In this document: in pieces, positions 6,456 to 11,603 of the stretch
Layout of the letters: every line of letters starts with the position of its first letter
How positions within the stretch are numbered: the first letter of the stretch is position 1
Assembly: GCA_903839715.1 (NCBI GenBank)
Contig: CAIMDH010000037.1
Coordinates: 1 to 11,603 of the forward strand
Length of the DNA: 11,603 nt
From: an uncultured bacterium
GTDB lineage: Bacteria > Patescibacteriota > Minisyncoccia > Phycocordibacterales > UBA918
Direction of reading: 5' to 3'
Made by a program: the position numbers and the translations under genes
Notes under the pieces: model-generated
Told to the model about the DNA's origin: nothing
The model's input: the letters and a program-made list of their open reading frames with translations, nothing else
The model's database searches: none

Positions 6456-7223
6456 TTACGATCTAATTTTCCACCCCCGTTTAAAGAGCTGGACAATTAG
6501 TATCCCTAATCCGATAAGCAGAGTAATAATTACTCCCGCCCCTACCAACCCGCTCGCTTCACTGACCCCAATCATGCTGAAGCGAATCCCGTCAGCAAAA
6601 TAGAAAAATGGATTGAGTTTAGTAAGTGTCACTGCCACCGCTGGCAGAAACGTAATGGAGTAAAAAATACCACCCAAGTATGTCAGTGGCGTAATAACAA
6701 AAGTATTCATTACTTGGAGCTGCTCAAAACTCTCAGCCCACAATGCCACTATAATACCGAGAATAGCAAAGATAGCCGCAATACTTGCCACATACCCCAC
6801 AAATAGCACCGGGTGTAGTAATGATACGGCTCCAAAAAGTACCCCTACTGCCAAAATAAGAAATGACACCATCAGTGCGCGCATCACTGCACTACCAACT
6901 AGCCCGAAGAGCATTTCCAGATACGAAAACGGTGCAATCAGAATTTCTTCAATCCCTCGTGTAAAGCGCATAAAGTACAATGCTGAAGAGGCGCTCGAAA
7001 AAGAAGCGTTAATGACTGCGAGCATGAGGATACCCGGGAACACGAAGTTAATGTACGGCACGCCGGCTACGGCCGAAATCTGAGTTCCGATGACTGTACC
7101 AAAAATAAATATGTAGAGGGTTGCTGATATTACCGGCGCCACTAATGTTTGTACCACTACCCGGAGTGTCCGCTTCACCTCGCGCCGTACCATCGTATAG
7201 AGGCCAATCCAGTTTATACTCAT
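6456..7223 (-). CDS. ABC-2 type exporter permease (YadH-like)
   Basis: The 255-residue integral membrane protein has six predicted helices after an N-terminal basic segment (VRREVKRTLR). The late motif YLGGIFYSITFLP, followed by LNPFFYFADGIR, is characteristic of ABC-2 permeases of the YadH/NodJ type. It should pair as a dimer with the ATPase encoded just upstream; the two genes overlap by 4 bases (ATGA, 7220-7223), a sign of coupled translation. YadG/YadH-type transporters are exporters of unknown natural substrate. The family is clear; the substrate is not. Confidence 0.92.
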   Translation of the reverse strand: MSINWIGLYTMVRREVKRTLRVVVQTLVAPVISATLYIFIFGTVIGTQISAVAGVPYINFVFPGILMLAVINASFSSASSALYFMRFTRGIEEILIAPFSYLEMLFGLVGSAVMRALMVSFLILAVGVLFGAVSLLHPVLFVGYVASIAAIFAILGIIVALWAESFEQLQVMNTFVITPLTYLGGIFYSITFLPAVAVTLTKLNPFFYFADGIRFSMIGVSEASGLVGAGVIITLLIGLGILIVQLFKRGWKIRS

Positions 7224-7975
7224 ACAGTTTTTGTTTTAGATGCTTCAATAATTTTTAGATACGCTGTCTCTAAACTTCCCTCTTTAGTTACAAAATCTTC
7301 TTTTGTTCCTTCCGCCACAATTTTACCTGCAGTAATAATCGCAATGTCCTTACACAGATACTGTACCTCTTCTAGGTAATGCGAGGTCAAGATAATAGTC
7401 TTACCTTGTTCATTGAGTTCTTTGAGATACGCCCATAGATCACGACGCTGCTCCACATCAACACCAGCCGTCGGTTCATCAAGAATAAGTAAGTCTGGAG
7501 TATGAATAAGCGCTCGTCCCAACATGGCACGCCGCTTGAGTCCACCCGAGAGTTTTTGGAACTTAAGGTCGCGATGCGCCTCTAGATCAAAGCGCGCGAT
7601 GAGTTCTTCTATCTTTGTCTGGCGCTGCTCTTTTGGGATACCATAGTAGCCTCCCATATAGTCCATCAGTTCAACTGGGGTTGAGAAAATATCGACATTA
7701 AATTCTTGTGGTGAAAGACCAACTTTTGTCCGCGCTTTTTTATATTCTTTAACAACATCTGTACCATCTACCAAAATCTGCCCAGCAGTTGGTTGGGTAA
7801 TCCCGGTAACACACTGAATAATAGTACTTTTGCCAGCGCCGTTTGGGCCAAGTAACCCAAAGAAACTACCGCGGGGAATAGTGAGTGATATTCCTGCTAC
7901 AGCGGTTTTAGCATTCGCACCTGATCCGTATATTTTTACTAACTCTTTGATTTCGAGCATTGGGAGTACTGTCAT
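7220..7975 (-). CDS. ABC exporter ATPase (YadG-like)
   Basis: The 251-residue nucleotide-binding subunit powers the permease encoded next. Residues are numbered from ATG 7975: Walker A GPNGAGKST at 43-51, Q-loop Gln90 in SPQEFNVD, signature LSGGLKRR at 142-149, Walker B LLILDEP at 162-168, and switch His199 in TSHYLEE. The phrase SPQEFN together with GGYYGI is typical of the YadG group. Alternative starts are TTG 7993, which falls in the promoter, and ATG 7960. ATG 7975 is preferred because a TATGCT box ends 6 bases before it, predicting a leaderless message. It is divergent from the rhodanese gene and ends in TGA overlapping the permease ATG. Confidence 0.95.
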   Translation of the reverse strand: MTVLPMLEIKELVKIYGSGANAKTAVAGISLTIPRGSFFGLLGPNGAGKSTIIQCVTGITQPTAGQILVDGTDVVKEYKKARTKVGLSPQEFNVDIFSTPVELMDYMGGYYGIPKEQRQTKIEELIARFDLEAHRDLKFQKLSGGLKRRAMLGRALIHTPDLLILDEPTAGVDVEQRRDLWAYLKELNEQGKTIILTSHYLEEVQYLCKDIAIITAGKIVAEGTKEDFVTKEGSLETAYLKIIEASKTKTV

Positions 7976-7981
7976 GCCCGA

Positions 7982-7990
7982 AGCATACCA
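7982..7990 (-). promoter_or_regulatory. Extended -10 promoter (TGG TATGCT) of the ABC operon
   Basis: TATGCT preceded by TGG on the minus strand ends 6 bases before ATG 7975, the same spacing as at 3093 and 4692. A perfect TATAAT at 8012-8007 on the same strand is an alternative -10, which would give a leader of about 25 bases without any ribosome binding site. Confidence 0.45.
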
Positions 7991-8053
7991 CAAAAGGGAT
8001 TACCGTATTATAAATAGGACCTTAGCTACTTTTATGTGAAAATGGAATCACTG

Positions 8054-8059
8054 TATAAA
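8054..8059 (+). promoter_or_regulatory. -10 box (TATAAA) of the rhodanese gene
   Basis: TATAAA ends 10 bases before the ATG at 8070, so the leader would be about 4 bases. No ribosome binding site is visible. It faces the divergent ABC promoter in a 94-base intergenic region. Confidence 0.4.
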
Positions 8060-8069
8060 TAGTATCTGT

Positions 8070-8513
8070 ATGAACATCAAAAAATATAGCGCTCTATTTT
8101 TGAGCGCTTGCGGATTACTGGCCTTGTCGATATTAATAACAAAGAGTAATTCACCTTTAATTAAATCTATGGAAACTTTCCACGTATTAAAGAGTCATGA
8201 TTTTGCTACATATATTACGGAGCATGCTGCAGTAGTGATTGACGTACGGACCCCTGAAGAATTTGCAACCGGACATCTTAGCAATGCTATCAATATCGAT
8301 AGCACCGCCGCTGATTTCCGACAGCAGCTAACTGCCCTTGATAAGAGCAAGAAGTACGCCATCTACTGTCGCTCTGGTAACCGTAGCGCCAACGCCTTAG
8401 AAATCATGCGCGCTATGAGCTTTACTTCAGTAGTTGATTTAGAGGGCGGTATAGTAGCCTGGGAACGCAACCACTTCCCTACCTGCACTGACAGCCTTAC
8501 TTGTTCCGATTAG
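8070..8513 (+). CDS. Membrane-anchored single-domain rhodanese
   Basis: The 147-residue product has a short basic N-terminus (MNIKK) and a hydrophobic segment at about 8-23, then a complete rhodanese domain at about 38-135. The motifs IDVRTPEEFATGHL (57-70), the active-site loop CRSGNRS with catalytic Cys100, and LEGGIVAW (124-131) are all present. Rhodaneses carry sulfur as a persulfide on this cysteine. The N-terminal segment suggests the domain faces the outside of the membrane. LSAC at 11-14 resembles a lipobox, but the hydrophobic core continues after the cysteine, so a helix anchor is more likely. A C-terminal pair of cysteines (139, 145) could form a disulfide. The stop codon overlaps that of the convergent DUF305 gene by 4 bases. 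Confidence 0.93.
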   Translation: MNIKKYSALFLSACGLLALSILITKSNSPLIKSMETFHVLKSHDFATYITEHAAVVIDVRTPEEFATGHLSNAINIDSTAADFRQQLTALDKSKKYAIYCRSGNRSANALEIMRAMSFTSVVDLEGGIVAWERNHFPTCTDSLTCSD

Positions 8514-9070
8514 TCCCGAGGCAAGAGTTGCGAAACGTCGCGCAGACTTGAAATATCAACCAATGCACTCGCGATACCTTTTTGTGAATACTCAACAAGT
8601 TCTGTGTCCATTTGCAAGTTCAAGCTCTTTTGCAATAACTGAACAGAAATATCATGATGACGTATCATCTCTTCCAAAAAGACGCGTTCGTGCTCGTCTT
8701 GAGATAACTCAGTAAGATCTCGTAGTGATGAGATATACGCGCCAGTTGGTGTATAGTACTCTCCGTACAAGGCTTGATACCGTGCTTTAAGATACTCACT
8801 TTCCATTTTCTTTTCTTCTGTTATCTTGGCAGCAATATCATGTAGCGGACGAAGGCGAGTTCCCTTTTCGAGCACTATCTGCGCAGCAACTACAGCCGCT
8901 TCTAAGTGTGGGATATATACCTCTAAGAAAGCGCGCTCAGAAATAACTAAATCAACCTGAGTGTCTATCACCTCTGGTGAGATTGGGGCATGAGTAAAAA
9001 CATACGCAGTGTAGATAGTACCCACCCCTAAGAGGGCGGCCATTGTGAGTAAGATACTTTTTGTAGTCAT
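8510..9070 (-). CDS. Membrane-anchored DUF305-family protein, tandem repeat
   Basis: The 186-residue product has an N-terminal hydrophobic anchor or signal (about 4-24) and two DUF305-like halves. The second half has the family signature FLEEMIRHHDISVQLLQKSL (131-150), including the His138-His139 pair. The first half, FLEVYIPHLEAAVVAAQIVL (48-67), has the same pattern but keeps only the first histidine (His55). DUF305 is a helical ferritin-like domain often found with copper or metal resistance genes; its biochemical role is uncertain. The start is ATG 9070 rather than TTG 9100, because a TATAAT box lies between them. It is 10 bases downstream of the metallopeptidase gene, yet seems to have its own promoter. 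Confidence 0.82.
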   Translation of the reverse strand: MTTKSILLTMAALLGVGTIYTAYVFTHAPISPEVIDTQVDLVISERAFLEVYIPHLEAAVVAAQIVLEKGTRLRPLHDIAAKITEEKKMESEYLKARYQALYGEYYTPTGAYISSLRDLTELSQDEHERVFLEEMIRHHDISVQLLQKSLNLQMDTELVEYSQKGIASALVDISSLRDVSQLLPRD

Positions 9071-9079
9071 GACGTGCCT

Positions 9080-9085
9080 ATTATA
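9080..9085 (-). promoter_or_regulatory. -10 box (TATAAT) of the DUF305 gene overlapping the upstream stop codon
   Basis: A perfect TATAAT on the minus strand overlaps the TAA of the metallopeptidase gene (9083-9081) and ends 9 bases before ATG 9070. Predicted start near 9073, so a 3-base leader. The -35 region would lie inside the upstream coding sequence and is weak. Confidence 0.45.
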
Positions 9086-9986
9086 GAGCACCAATGGCAA
9101 TTAAGTTGGCGCGTAATACACCTCGCAGTGCCACAAAATCTGTGTCTGAATAAAAACTCCGGATTTTCTGTTCTTGTACAGAGACACCGAGTGGTTTTTC
9201 TTCCCGCACAAATGCTAAAAAAGTCTCTGAAACATCTTCACTTGGTTTGAGTGTTGCATAATCACTAACGAAGCGTGTAGCATTATTTTCGTAGTAGTGA
9301 CTAAGGATTGCGAAACGCTCAGTGCTAGATATTTGTTCTAACTTTGCAGCATGAGTATGATCGGCGGTAGTCCAAAACTTTTCCGTAAAATTAGTTTCAA
9401 AATCTGATTTTTTAAATAGCAAAATGTGCGCAAATTCATGAATAAACAAATTAGCAAATGAAGCCACTATCTCTTTATCTCCAGCCACAAACCCTTCGCG
9501 ATTCACTCCTATCATCCAAGCCTCTGCCGCAGGTATATATTCAACGACTGCGCCGAGGTCACTTTTAGGTTTATAAAAAACTCGCCACTCCTTAACATAG
9601 GTTGCTACATTTTCTTCTCCTAATGTCGCAACAAAAAGCGTAAACAACTTCGCGTCAGTAGCAGAAACTGTTTTCCCAGGAACAGTAGTGACGAGACGGC
9701 CCTTTTCAACAAGGTAAACAGATTCAAACTCCATAGAAAAAAGTACCGGCACGTACGGAATATAGCTTGGTTTCGGCACTCCGTCCCGATTTATAGTTTG
9801 CCGCTGAGTCAACAGCGTCTGCAGTCTTGCTACTTCCGCTAACAACTGTTCAATCTGTGCAAAGAGCATATCACGACCCTGTACAACAGACGTCACCGCA
9901 GCAGCCTGCTTTGTGGTTACACTAAAAGCCATTAGTAGAAAAAGAAAAAGTGGTACTAATTTTTTCTTAAGAAGCATACTTACCAT
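9081..9986 (-). CDS. Secreted HExxH zinc metallopeptidase-like protein
   Basis: The 301-residue product starts with a signal peptide (KKK followed by a hydrophobic core at about 10-22, cleavage probably near Ala28-Ala30). A short coiled coil (FAQIEQLLAEVARLQTLLTQ, 42-61) follows, in the style of exported Parcubacteria proteins. The domain from about 80 onward carries FIHEFAHILLF with zinc ligands His183 and His187 and catalytic Glu184. The stretch SDYATLKPSEDVSETFLAFV (241-260) supplies a likely third ligand, probably Glu254. A secreted peptidase is inferred from these motifs; the substrate is unknown. Two ATGs (9986 and 9977) are possible. 9986 is chosen because it is 8 bases after a TATAAA box. 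Confidence 0.85.
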   Translation of the reverse strand: MVSMLLKKKLVPLFLFLLMAFSVTTKQAAAVTSVVQGRDMLFAQIEQLLAEVARLQTLLTQRQTINRDGVPKPSYIPYVPVLFSMEFESVYLVEKGRLVTTVPGKTVSATDAKLFTLFVATLGEENVATYVKEWRVFYKPKSDLGAVVEYIPAAEAWMIGVNREGFVAGDKEIVASFANLFIHEFAHILLFKKSDFETNFTEKFWTTADHTHAAKLEQISSTERFAILSHYYENNATRFVSDYATLKPSEDVSETFLAFVREEKPLGVSVQEQKIRSFYSDTDFVALRGVLRANLIAIGAL

Positions 9987-9994
9987 AGTACTCT

Positions 9995-10000
9995 TTTATA
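9995..10000 (-). promoter_or_regulatory. -10 box (TATAAA) of the metallopeptidase gene
   Basis: TATAAA on the minus strand ends 8 bases before ATG 9986, giving a predicted leader of about 2 bases. The 43-base gap to the upstream gene holds no ribosome binding site and no terminator. Confidence 0.4.
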
Positions 10001-10029
10001 CGTTGTCTACCACTTTTTCTTTCTTCACT

Positions 10030-10344
10030 CTAGCTCAGACTCAGGTAAATCGATAGGGCTCGCAAATCATCTACGGCCTGAATAATTCCTCGATCAGAGA
10101 TATAAAAATACGCCGTTCCAATAGCAAATTTATGTAGTCTAATATCGGTATTGGTAAACACAGGATGCTGCGAAAAAGAGGTTCCGCCTACTGTTTCTCC
10201 ATAAAACCCACCCACGCCATCAGACTCAAACCAAGCAGGCTCTTCATGCTCGGTAGTCCAAAAATTTTCCATAGTATAGGAAGCACCTACCGCAAAGGGA
10301 TATAATATGACTCCAACCAAGAGAAAAAAGATACACTTTTTCAT
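10030..10344 (-). CDS. Small secreted protein of unknown function
   Basis: The 104-residue product starts MKKCIFFLLVGVILYPFAVG, a clear signal peptide with cleavage probably after Ala18 or Gly20-Ala21. The mature part is acidic and aromatic and is not recognised. Its first segment, ENFWTTEHEEPAW, shares the string FWTT with the downstream metallopeptidase (EKFWTTADH) at the same codon positions. The start is ATG 10344. A TTG at 10380 extends the frame but is itself part of the -35 hexamer. It lies between the 2H gene terminator and the metallopeptidase gene. Confidence 0.7.
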   Translation of the reverse strand: MKKCIFFLLVGVILYPFAVGASYTMENFWTTEHEEPAWFESDGVGGFYGETVGGTSFSQHPVFTNTDIRLHKFAIGTAYFYISDRGIIQAVDDLRALSIYLSLS

Positions 10345-10351
10345 ATTGCAA

Positions 10352-10380
10352 ACGCTATCACACTTTATAGATTTTGTCAA
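10352..10380 (-). promoter_or_regulatory. Promoter TTGACA-17-TAGCGT of the small secreted protein gene
   Basis: A consensus -35 TTGACA (10380-10375) is followed after exactly 17 bases by TAGCGT (10357-10352), and 7 bases later by ATG 10344. Transcription would begin within 1-2 bases of the ATG. It is the best -35 in the window and decides against the TTG start. Confidence 0.6.
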
Positions 10381-10420
10381 TGTGTCTGTGCGTCGCTTGG
10401 GTTATCTTTAAAGTATATGC

Positions 10421-10457
10421 AAAAATTCAGCCCCATCACACAGTTGTGACAGGGCTG
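10421..10457 (-). terminator. Terminator of the 2H-phosphoesterase-like gene
   Basis: On the minus strand CAGCCC pairs with GGGCTG, followed by a 2x2 internal loop and TCACA/TGTGA pairing around a short loop; AATTTTTG follows. It lies 35 bases past the stop of the 10493 gene and just before the next promoter, insulating the two. Confidence 0.75.
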
Positions 10458-10492
10458 ATGCGCAGTAAGGTCGACTTCCGTCGCTCATGTTG

Positions 10493-11116
10493 TTACAGGG
10501 TCAAAAGGTTGTAAATCGTTCCGACGTAGGTATGACTATACACAAACCGCAACGGTTCAGTCTGCAGGCGTTTGTTCCAGTCTTCGACCAGTGCCACCAA
10601 TCGCGTAGAAGCATCCAGACTAGGCACCTTCGGGCCCATGATGCGCGCCAGCGTCGAATGCAAGATTGGCAAAGGCTTTGGTTTCCCGCCACACTCAGTC
10701 ATGACCTGACTCGCCCACCCGCGCCACTTTGCGATCTCGCGCGGCACACCTTCGTTCGCCAGCAAGATGTTACCCTCAGAACCGAGCAGTAAGCGATTGA
10801 ACGTGAGTTCTTTAACCTGAACGCAATCTACTTCAAGTACTGTTACGGCAGCAAGGCCGCCGATCGATACCTGTACCGTGACATGTATCGGAAAGTCACG
10901 ATCGGCCAAGAAGAACGAGAAGTCGCTGCTTTCAAGTGCTGCTAGCTCGTCAAGCAAGTACATCGTGCCCACACCTGTTAGTGGCCGAATAGCCACAATG
11001 AGTTCTTGTTTCATTGCTTCGGTCACACCACCAAAAGTGGTCATGTCTCCTTGCAATAACTGAGCCCTGCCGGCCTTGTGGATAGTGTCGTAGCCGTCTT
11101 TGAAAAAATCATTCAA
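10493..11116 (-). CDS. 2H-phosphoesterase-like (LigT/2'-5' RNA ligase superfamily) protein
   Basis: The 207-residue product has two HxT motifs: HVTVQ (His78, Thr80) and HSTLARI (His153, Thr155), each at the end of a predicted beta strand and 75 residues apart. This is the active-site pattern of the 2H phosphoesterase superfamily, which acts on 2'-5' or cyclic phosphate bonds in RNA or nucleotides. The specific substrate cannot be told. The start is TTG 11116, fixed by GAGGAG 7 bases upstream; no in-frame ATG occurs until residue 25. An ATG right after the GAGGAG opens only a four-codon frame (MNLE, stop), so a one-base sequence error that would join MNL to NDFF is conceivable. It is clearly GC-richer than its neighbours: two sampled 60-base rows have 33 and 38 G/C, against 18 in a row of the metallopeptidase gene. 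This suggests acquisition. Confidence 0.75.
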   Translation of the reverse strand: MNDFFKDGYDTIHKAGRAQLLQGDMTTFGGVTEAMKQELIVAIRPLTGVGTMYLLDELAALESSDFSFFLADRDFPIHVTVQVSIGGLAAVTVLEVDCVQVKELTFNRLLLGSEGNILLANEGVPREIAKWRGWASQVMTECGGKPKPLPILHSTLARIMGPKVPSLDASTRLVALVEDWNKRLQTEPLRFVYSHTYVGTIYNLLTL

Positions 11117-11221
11117 GATTCATCTCCTCAAAATGATCATTCGGCACTATTGCCTTATGTATCCAGGCAGTACTATGTCACAGTATATCTAAATTGTATA
11201 TAGATCGTAGATTATAGATAA
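11117..11221. other. AT-rich upstream region of the 2H gene
   Basis: It contains the 2H gene's GAGGAG site (11129-11124) and two possible minus-strand -10 boxes, TATACT (11187-11182) and TATAAT (11216-11211). Neither has a good -35. Predicted leaders would be about 60-90 bases, unlike the leaderless genes elsewhere. No gene is seen. Confidence 0.4.
11124..11129 (-). promoter_or_regulatory. Shine-Dalgarno site GAGGAG deciding a TTG start
   Basis: GAGGAG on the minus strand lies 7 bases before TTG 11116, while the nearby ATG directly abuts the site and leads to an early stop. The spacing supports the TTG as the true start of the 2H gene. Confidence 0.7.
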
Positions 11222-11325
11222 GTTTTTCGCTCGCCGCAGGCTAGATGCGGTTCATACAGTCGCCGCCAGCAATGCAGATTGCTAGCTAAACAAAAAACAC
11301 TTCCAGAGGAAGTGTTTTTTGTTTA
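11222..11325 (+). ncRNA. Candidate small structured RNA ending in a terminator
   Basis: Three consecutive hairpins are predicted: CCGCA/TGCGG (11234-11250), AGCAAT/ATTGCT with a GCAG loop (11268-11283), and an 18-bp terminator (11287-11325). This is a layout typical of small RNAs. No convincing promoter was found (only a TATAGA near 11213), and there is no match to a named RNA family, so this is tentative. Confidence 0.25.
11287..11325. terminator. Perfect 18-bp bidirectional terminator hairpin
   Basis: TAAACAAAAAACACTTCC pairs perfectly with GGAAGTGTTTTTTGTTTA around a 3-base AGA loop, with T-tracts on either strand. It insulates the 2H gene region from whatever lies to the right. Confidence 0.92.
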
Positions 11326-11334
11326 CGCTTTTGT

Positions 11335-11580
11335 GCCCAAGACTGGATTTGGTCACGAGTTACTAACTATAATAATTTCTTACAGAAACTGTCCACTCAT
11401 TGGATATTTACTTCGCTTCGCTCATAAATACCTCAATGAGTCTTGCGAAGTGACATTAGGTCACTTCTCACGCTTCGCTCCTATTCTAGTAAGTACTCTC
11501 GACCCCAGCTCACTTGCCTACGGCAACGTTGTGCTTTTCAAATCCAGACAAATGTGCCGCAGGGCACATTTTTCTTGGGC
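11335..11580. repeat. Nested palindromic element with terminal inverted repeats
   Basis: The outer ends are inverted copies: GCCCAAGA+CTGGATTTG (11335-11351) against CAAATCCAG (11539-11547) and TCTTGGGC (11573-11580). The right copy is split by a hairpin. Inside are TTTCT/AGAAA (11376-11388), ACTCATTG/CAATGAGT with inner TATTTA/TAAATA (11395-11441), GAAGTGAC/GTCACTTC (11447-11467), TTGCC/GGCAA (11514-11526) and AAATGTGCC/GGCACATTT (11550-11571). The 10-mer CGCTTCGCTC occurs twice (11414, 11471). No target-site duplication or transposase is seen. It may be a MITE-like repeat or a structured RNA; its identity is unknown. Confidence 0.6.
11550..11576 (+). terminator. Terminator-like hairpin within the palindromic element
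   Basis: A 9-bp stem (AAATGTGCC with GGCACATTT) around a GCAG loop is followed by TTCTT on the plus strand. It may end a plus-strand transcript of the element. Confidence 0.5.
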
Positions 11581-11603
11581 AATAAAAAATCCCTTAAAAA
11601 AAG

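Noticed and set aside
8080..8112. Lipoprotein signal (LSAC) in the rhodanese
   Set aside because: The cysteine lies in the middle of the hydrophobic segment, so a transmembrane anchor is more likely.
10487..10792. Plus-strand 101-codon frame opposite the 2H gene
   Set aside because: Antisense to a frame with two HxT motifs, a Shine-Dalgarno site and a terminator; basic, low-information product.
11333..11356. Possible antisense tRNA T-arm (CCCAAGACTGGATTTGG)
   Set aside because: The TTCAA core of a T-loop is missing, and no acceptor, D or anticodon arm can be built on either strand.
11395..11480. CRISPR-like array from repeated CGCTTCGCTC and hairpins
   Set aside because: Only two copies of a 10-mer, no regular spacing or unique spacers, and no cas genes.

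Overview
The window looks like a piece of a small-genome, moderately AT-rich bacterial chromosome, probably from the Patescibacteria (CPR, Parcubacteria-like). That assignment is inferred. It rests on short genes with tight spacing, a secreted HExxH protein with a short Leu/Ala/Gln coiled coil after its signal peptide, several lineage-style hypotheticals, and start sites that mostly lack a Shine-Dalgarno sequence. TGA acts as a stop (the ATPase gene ends in TGA inside an ATGA overlap), so the Gracilibacteria/Absconditabacteria recoding does not apply.

Layout, left to right. Bases 1-2705 (minus strand) carry dabA and the start of dabB, the two subunits of a DAB-type inorganic-carbon uptake complex; dabB runs off the left edge. 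Bases 2706-3092 hold no convincing gene, but do hold an orphan terminator hairpin and a possible gene remnant. A cytosolic HExxH protein (3093-4157, plus) converges on a small basic hypothetical protein (4280-4543, minus) across a shared terminator. A DedA-like membrane protein and a DUF475/TerC-family membrane protein follow (4692-6403, plus). They end at a strong bidirectional terminator facing a two-gene YadG/YadH-like ABC exporter (7975-6456, minus). A membrane-anchored rhodanese (8070-8513, plus) shares its stop codon bases with a convergent membrane-anchored DUF305 protein. Upstream of that on the minus strand are a secreted HExxH peptidase and a small secreted hypothetical protein. The last gene is a 2H-phosphoesterase-like protein (11116-10493, minus), clearly GC-richer than its neighbours. 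The final ~490 bases contain no supported gene but are full of inverted repeats.

A theme runs through the window. At nine genes a -10 box sits only 6-13 bases before the start codon, so the transcripts are predicted to be leaderless or nearly so. Only two genes (the small basic protein at 4543 and the 2H gene at 11116) have a classical AGGAG-type ribosome binding site. Most products are membrane or exported proteins: carbon uptake, DedA/TerC transporters, ABC export, periplasmic rhodanese/DUF305 and a secreted peptidase. The most unusual structure is a ~246-bp nested palindromic element at 11335-11580, which has terminal inverted repeats and at least five internal hairpins.
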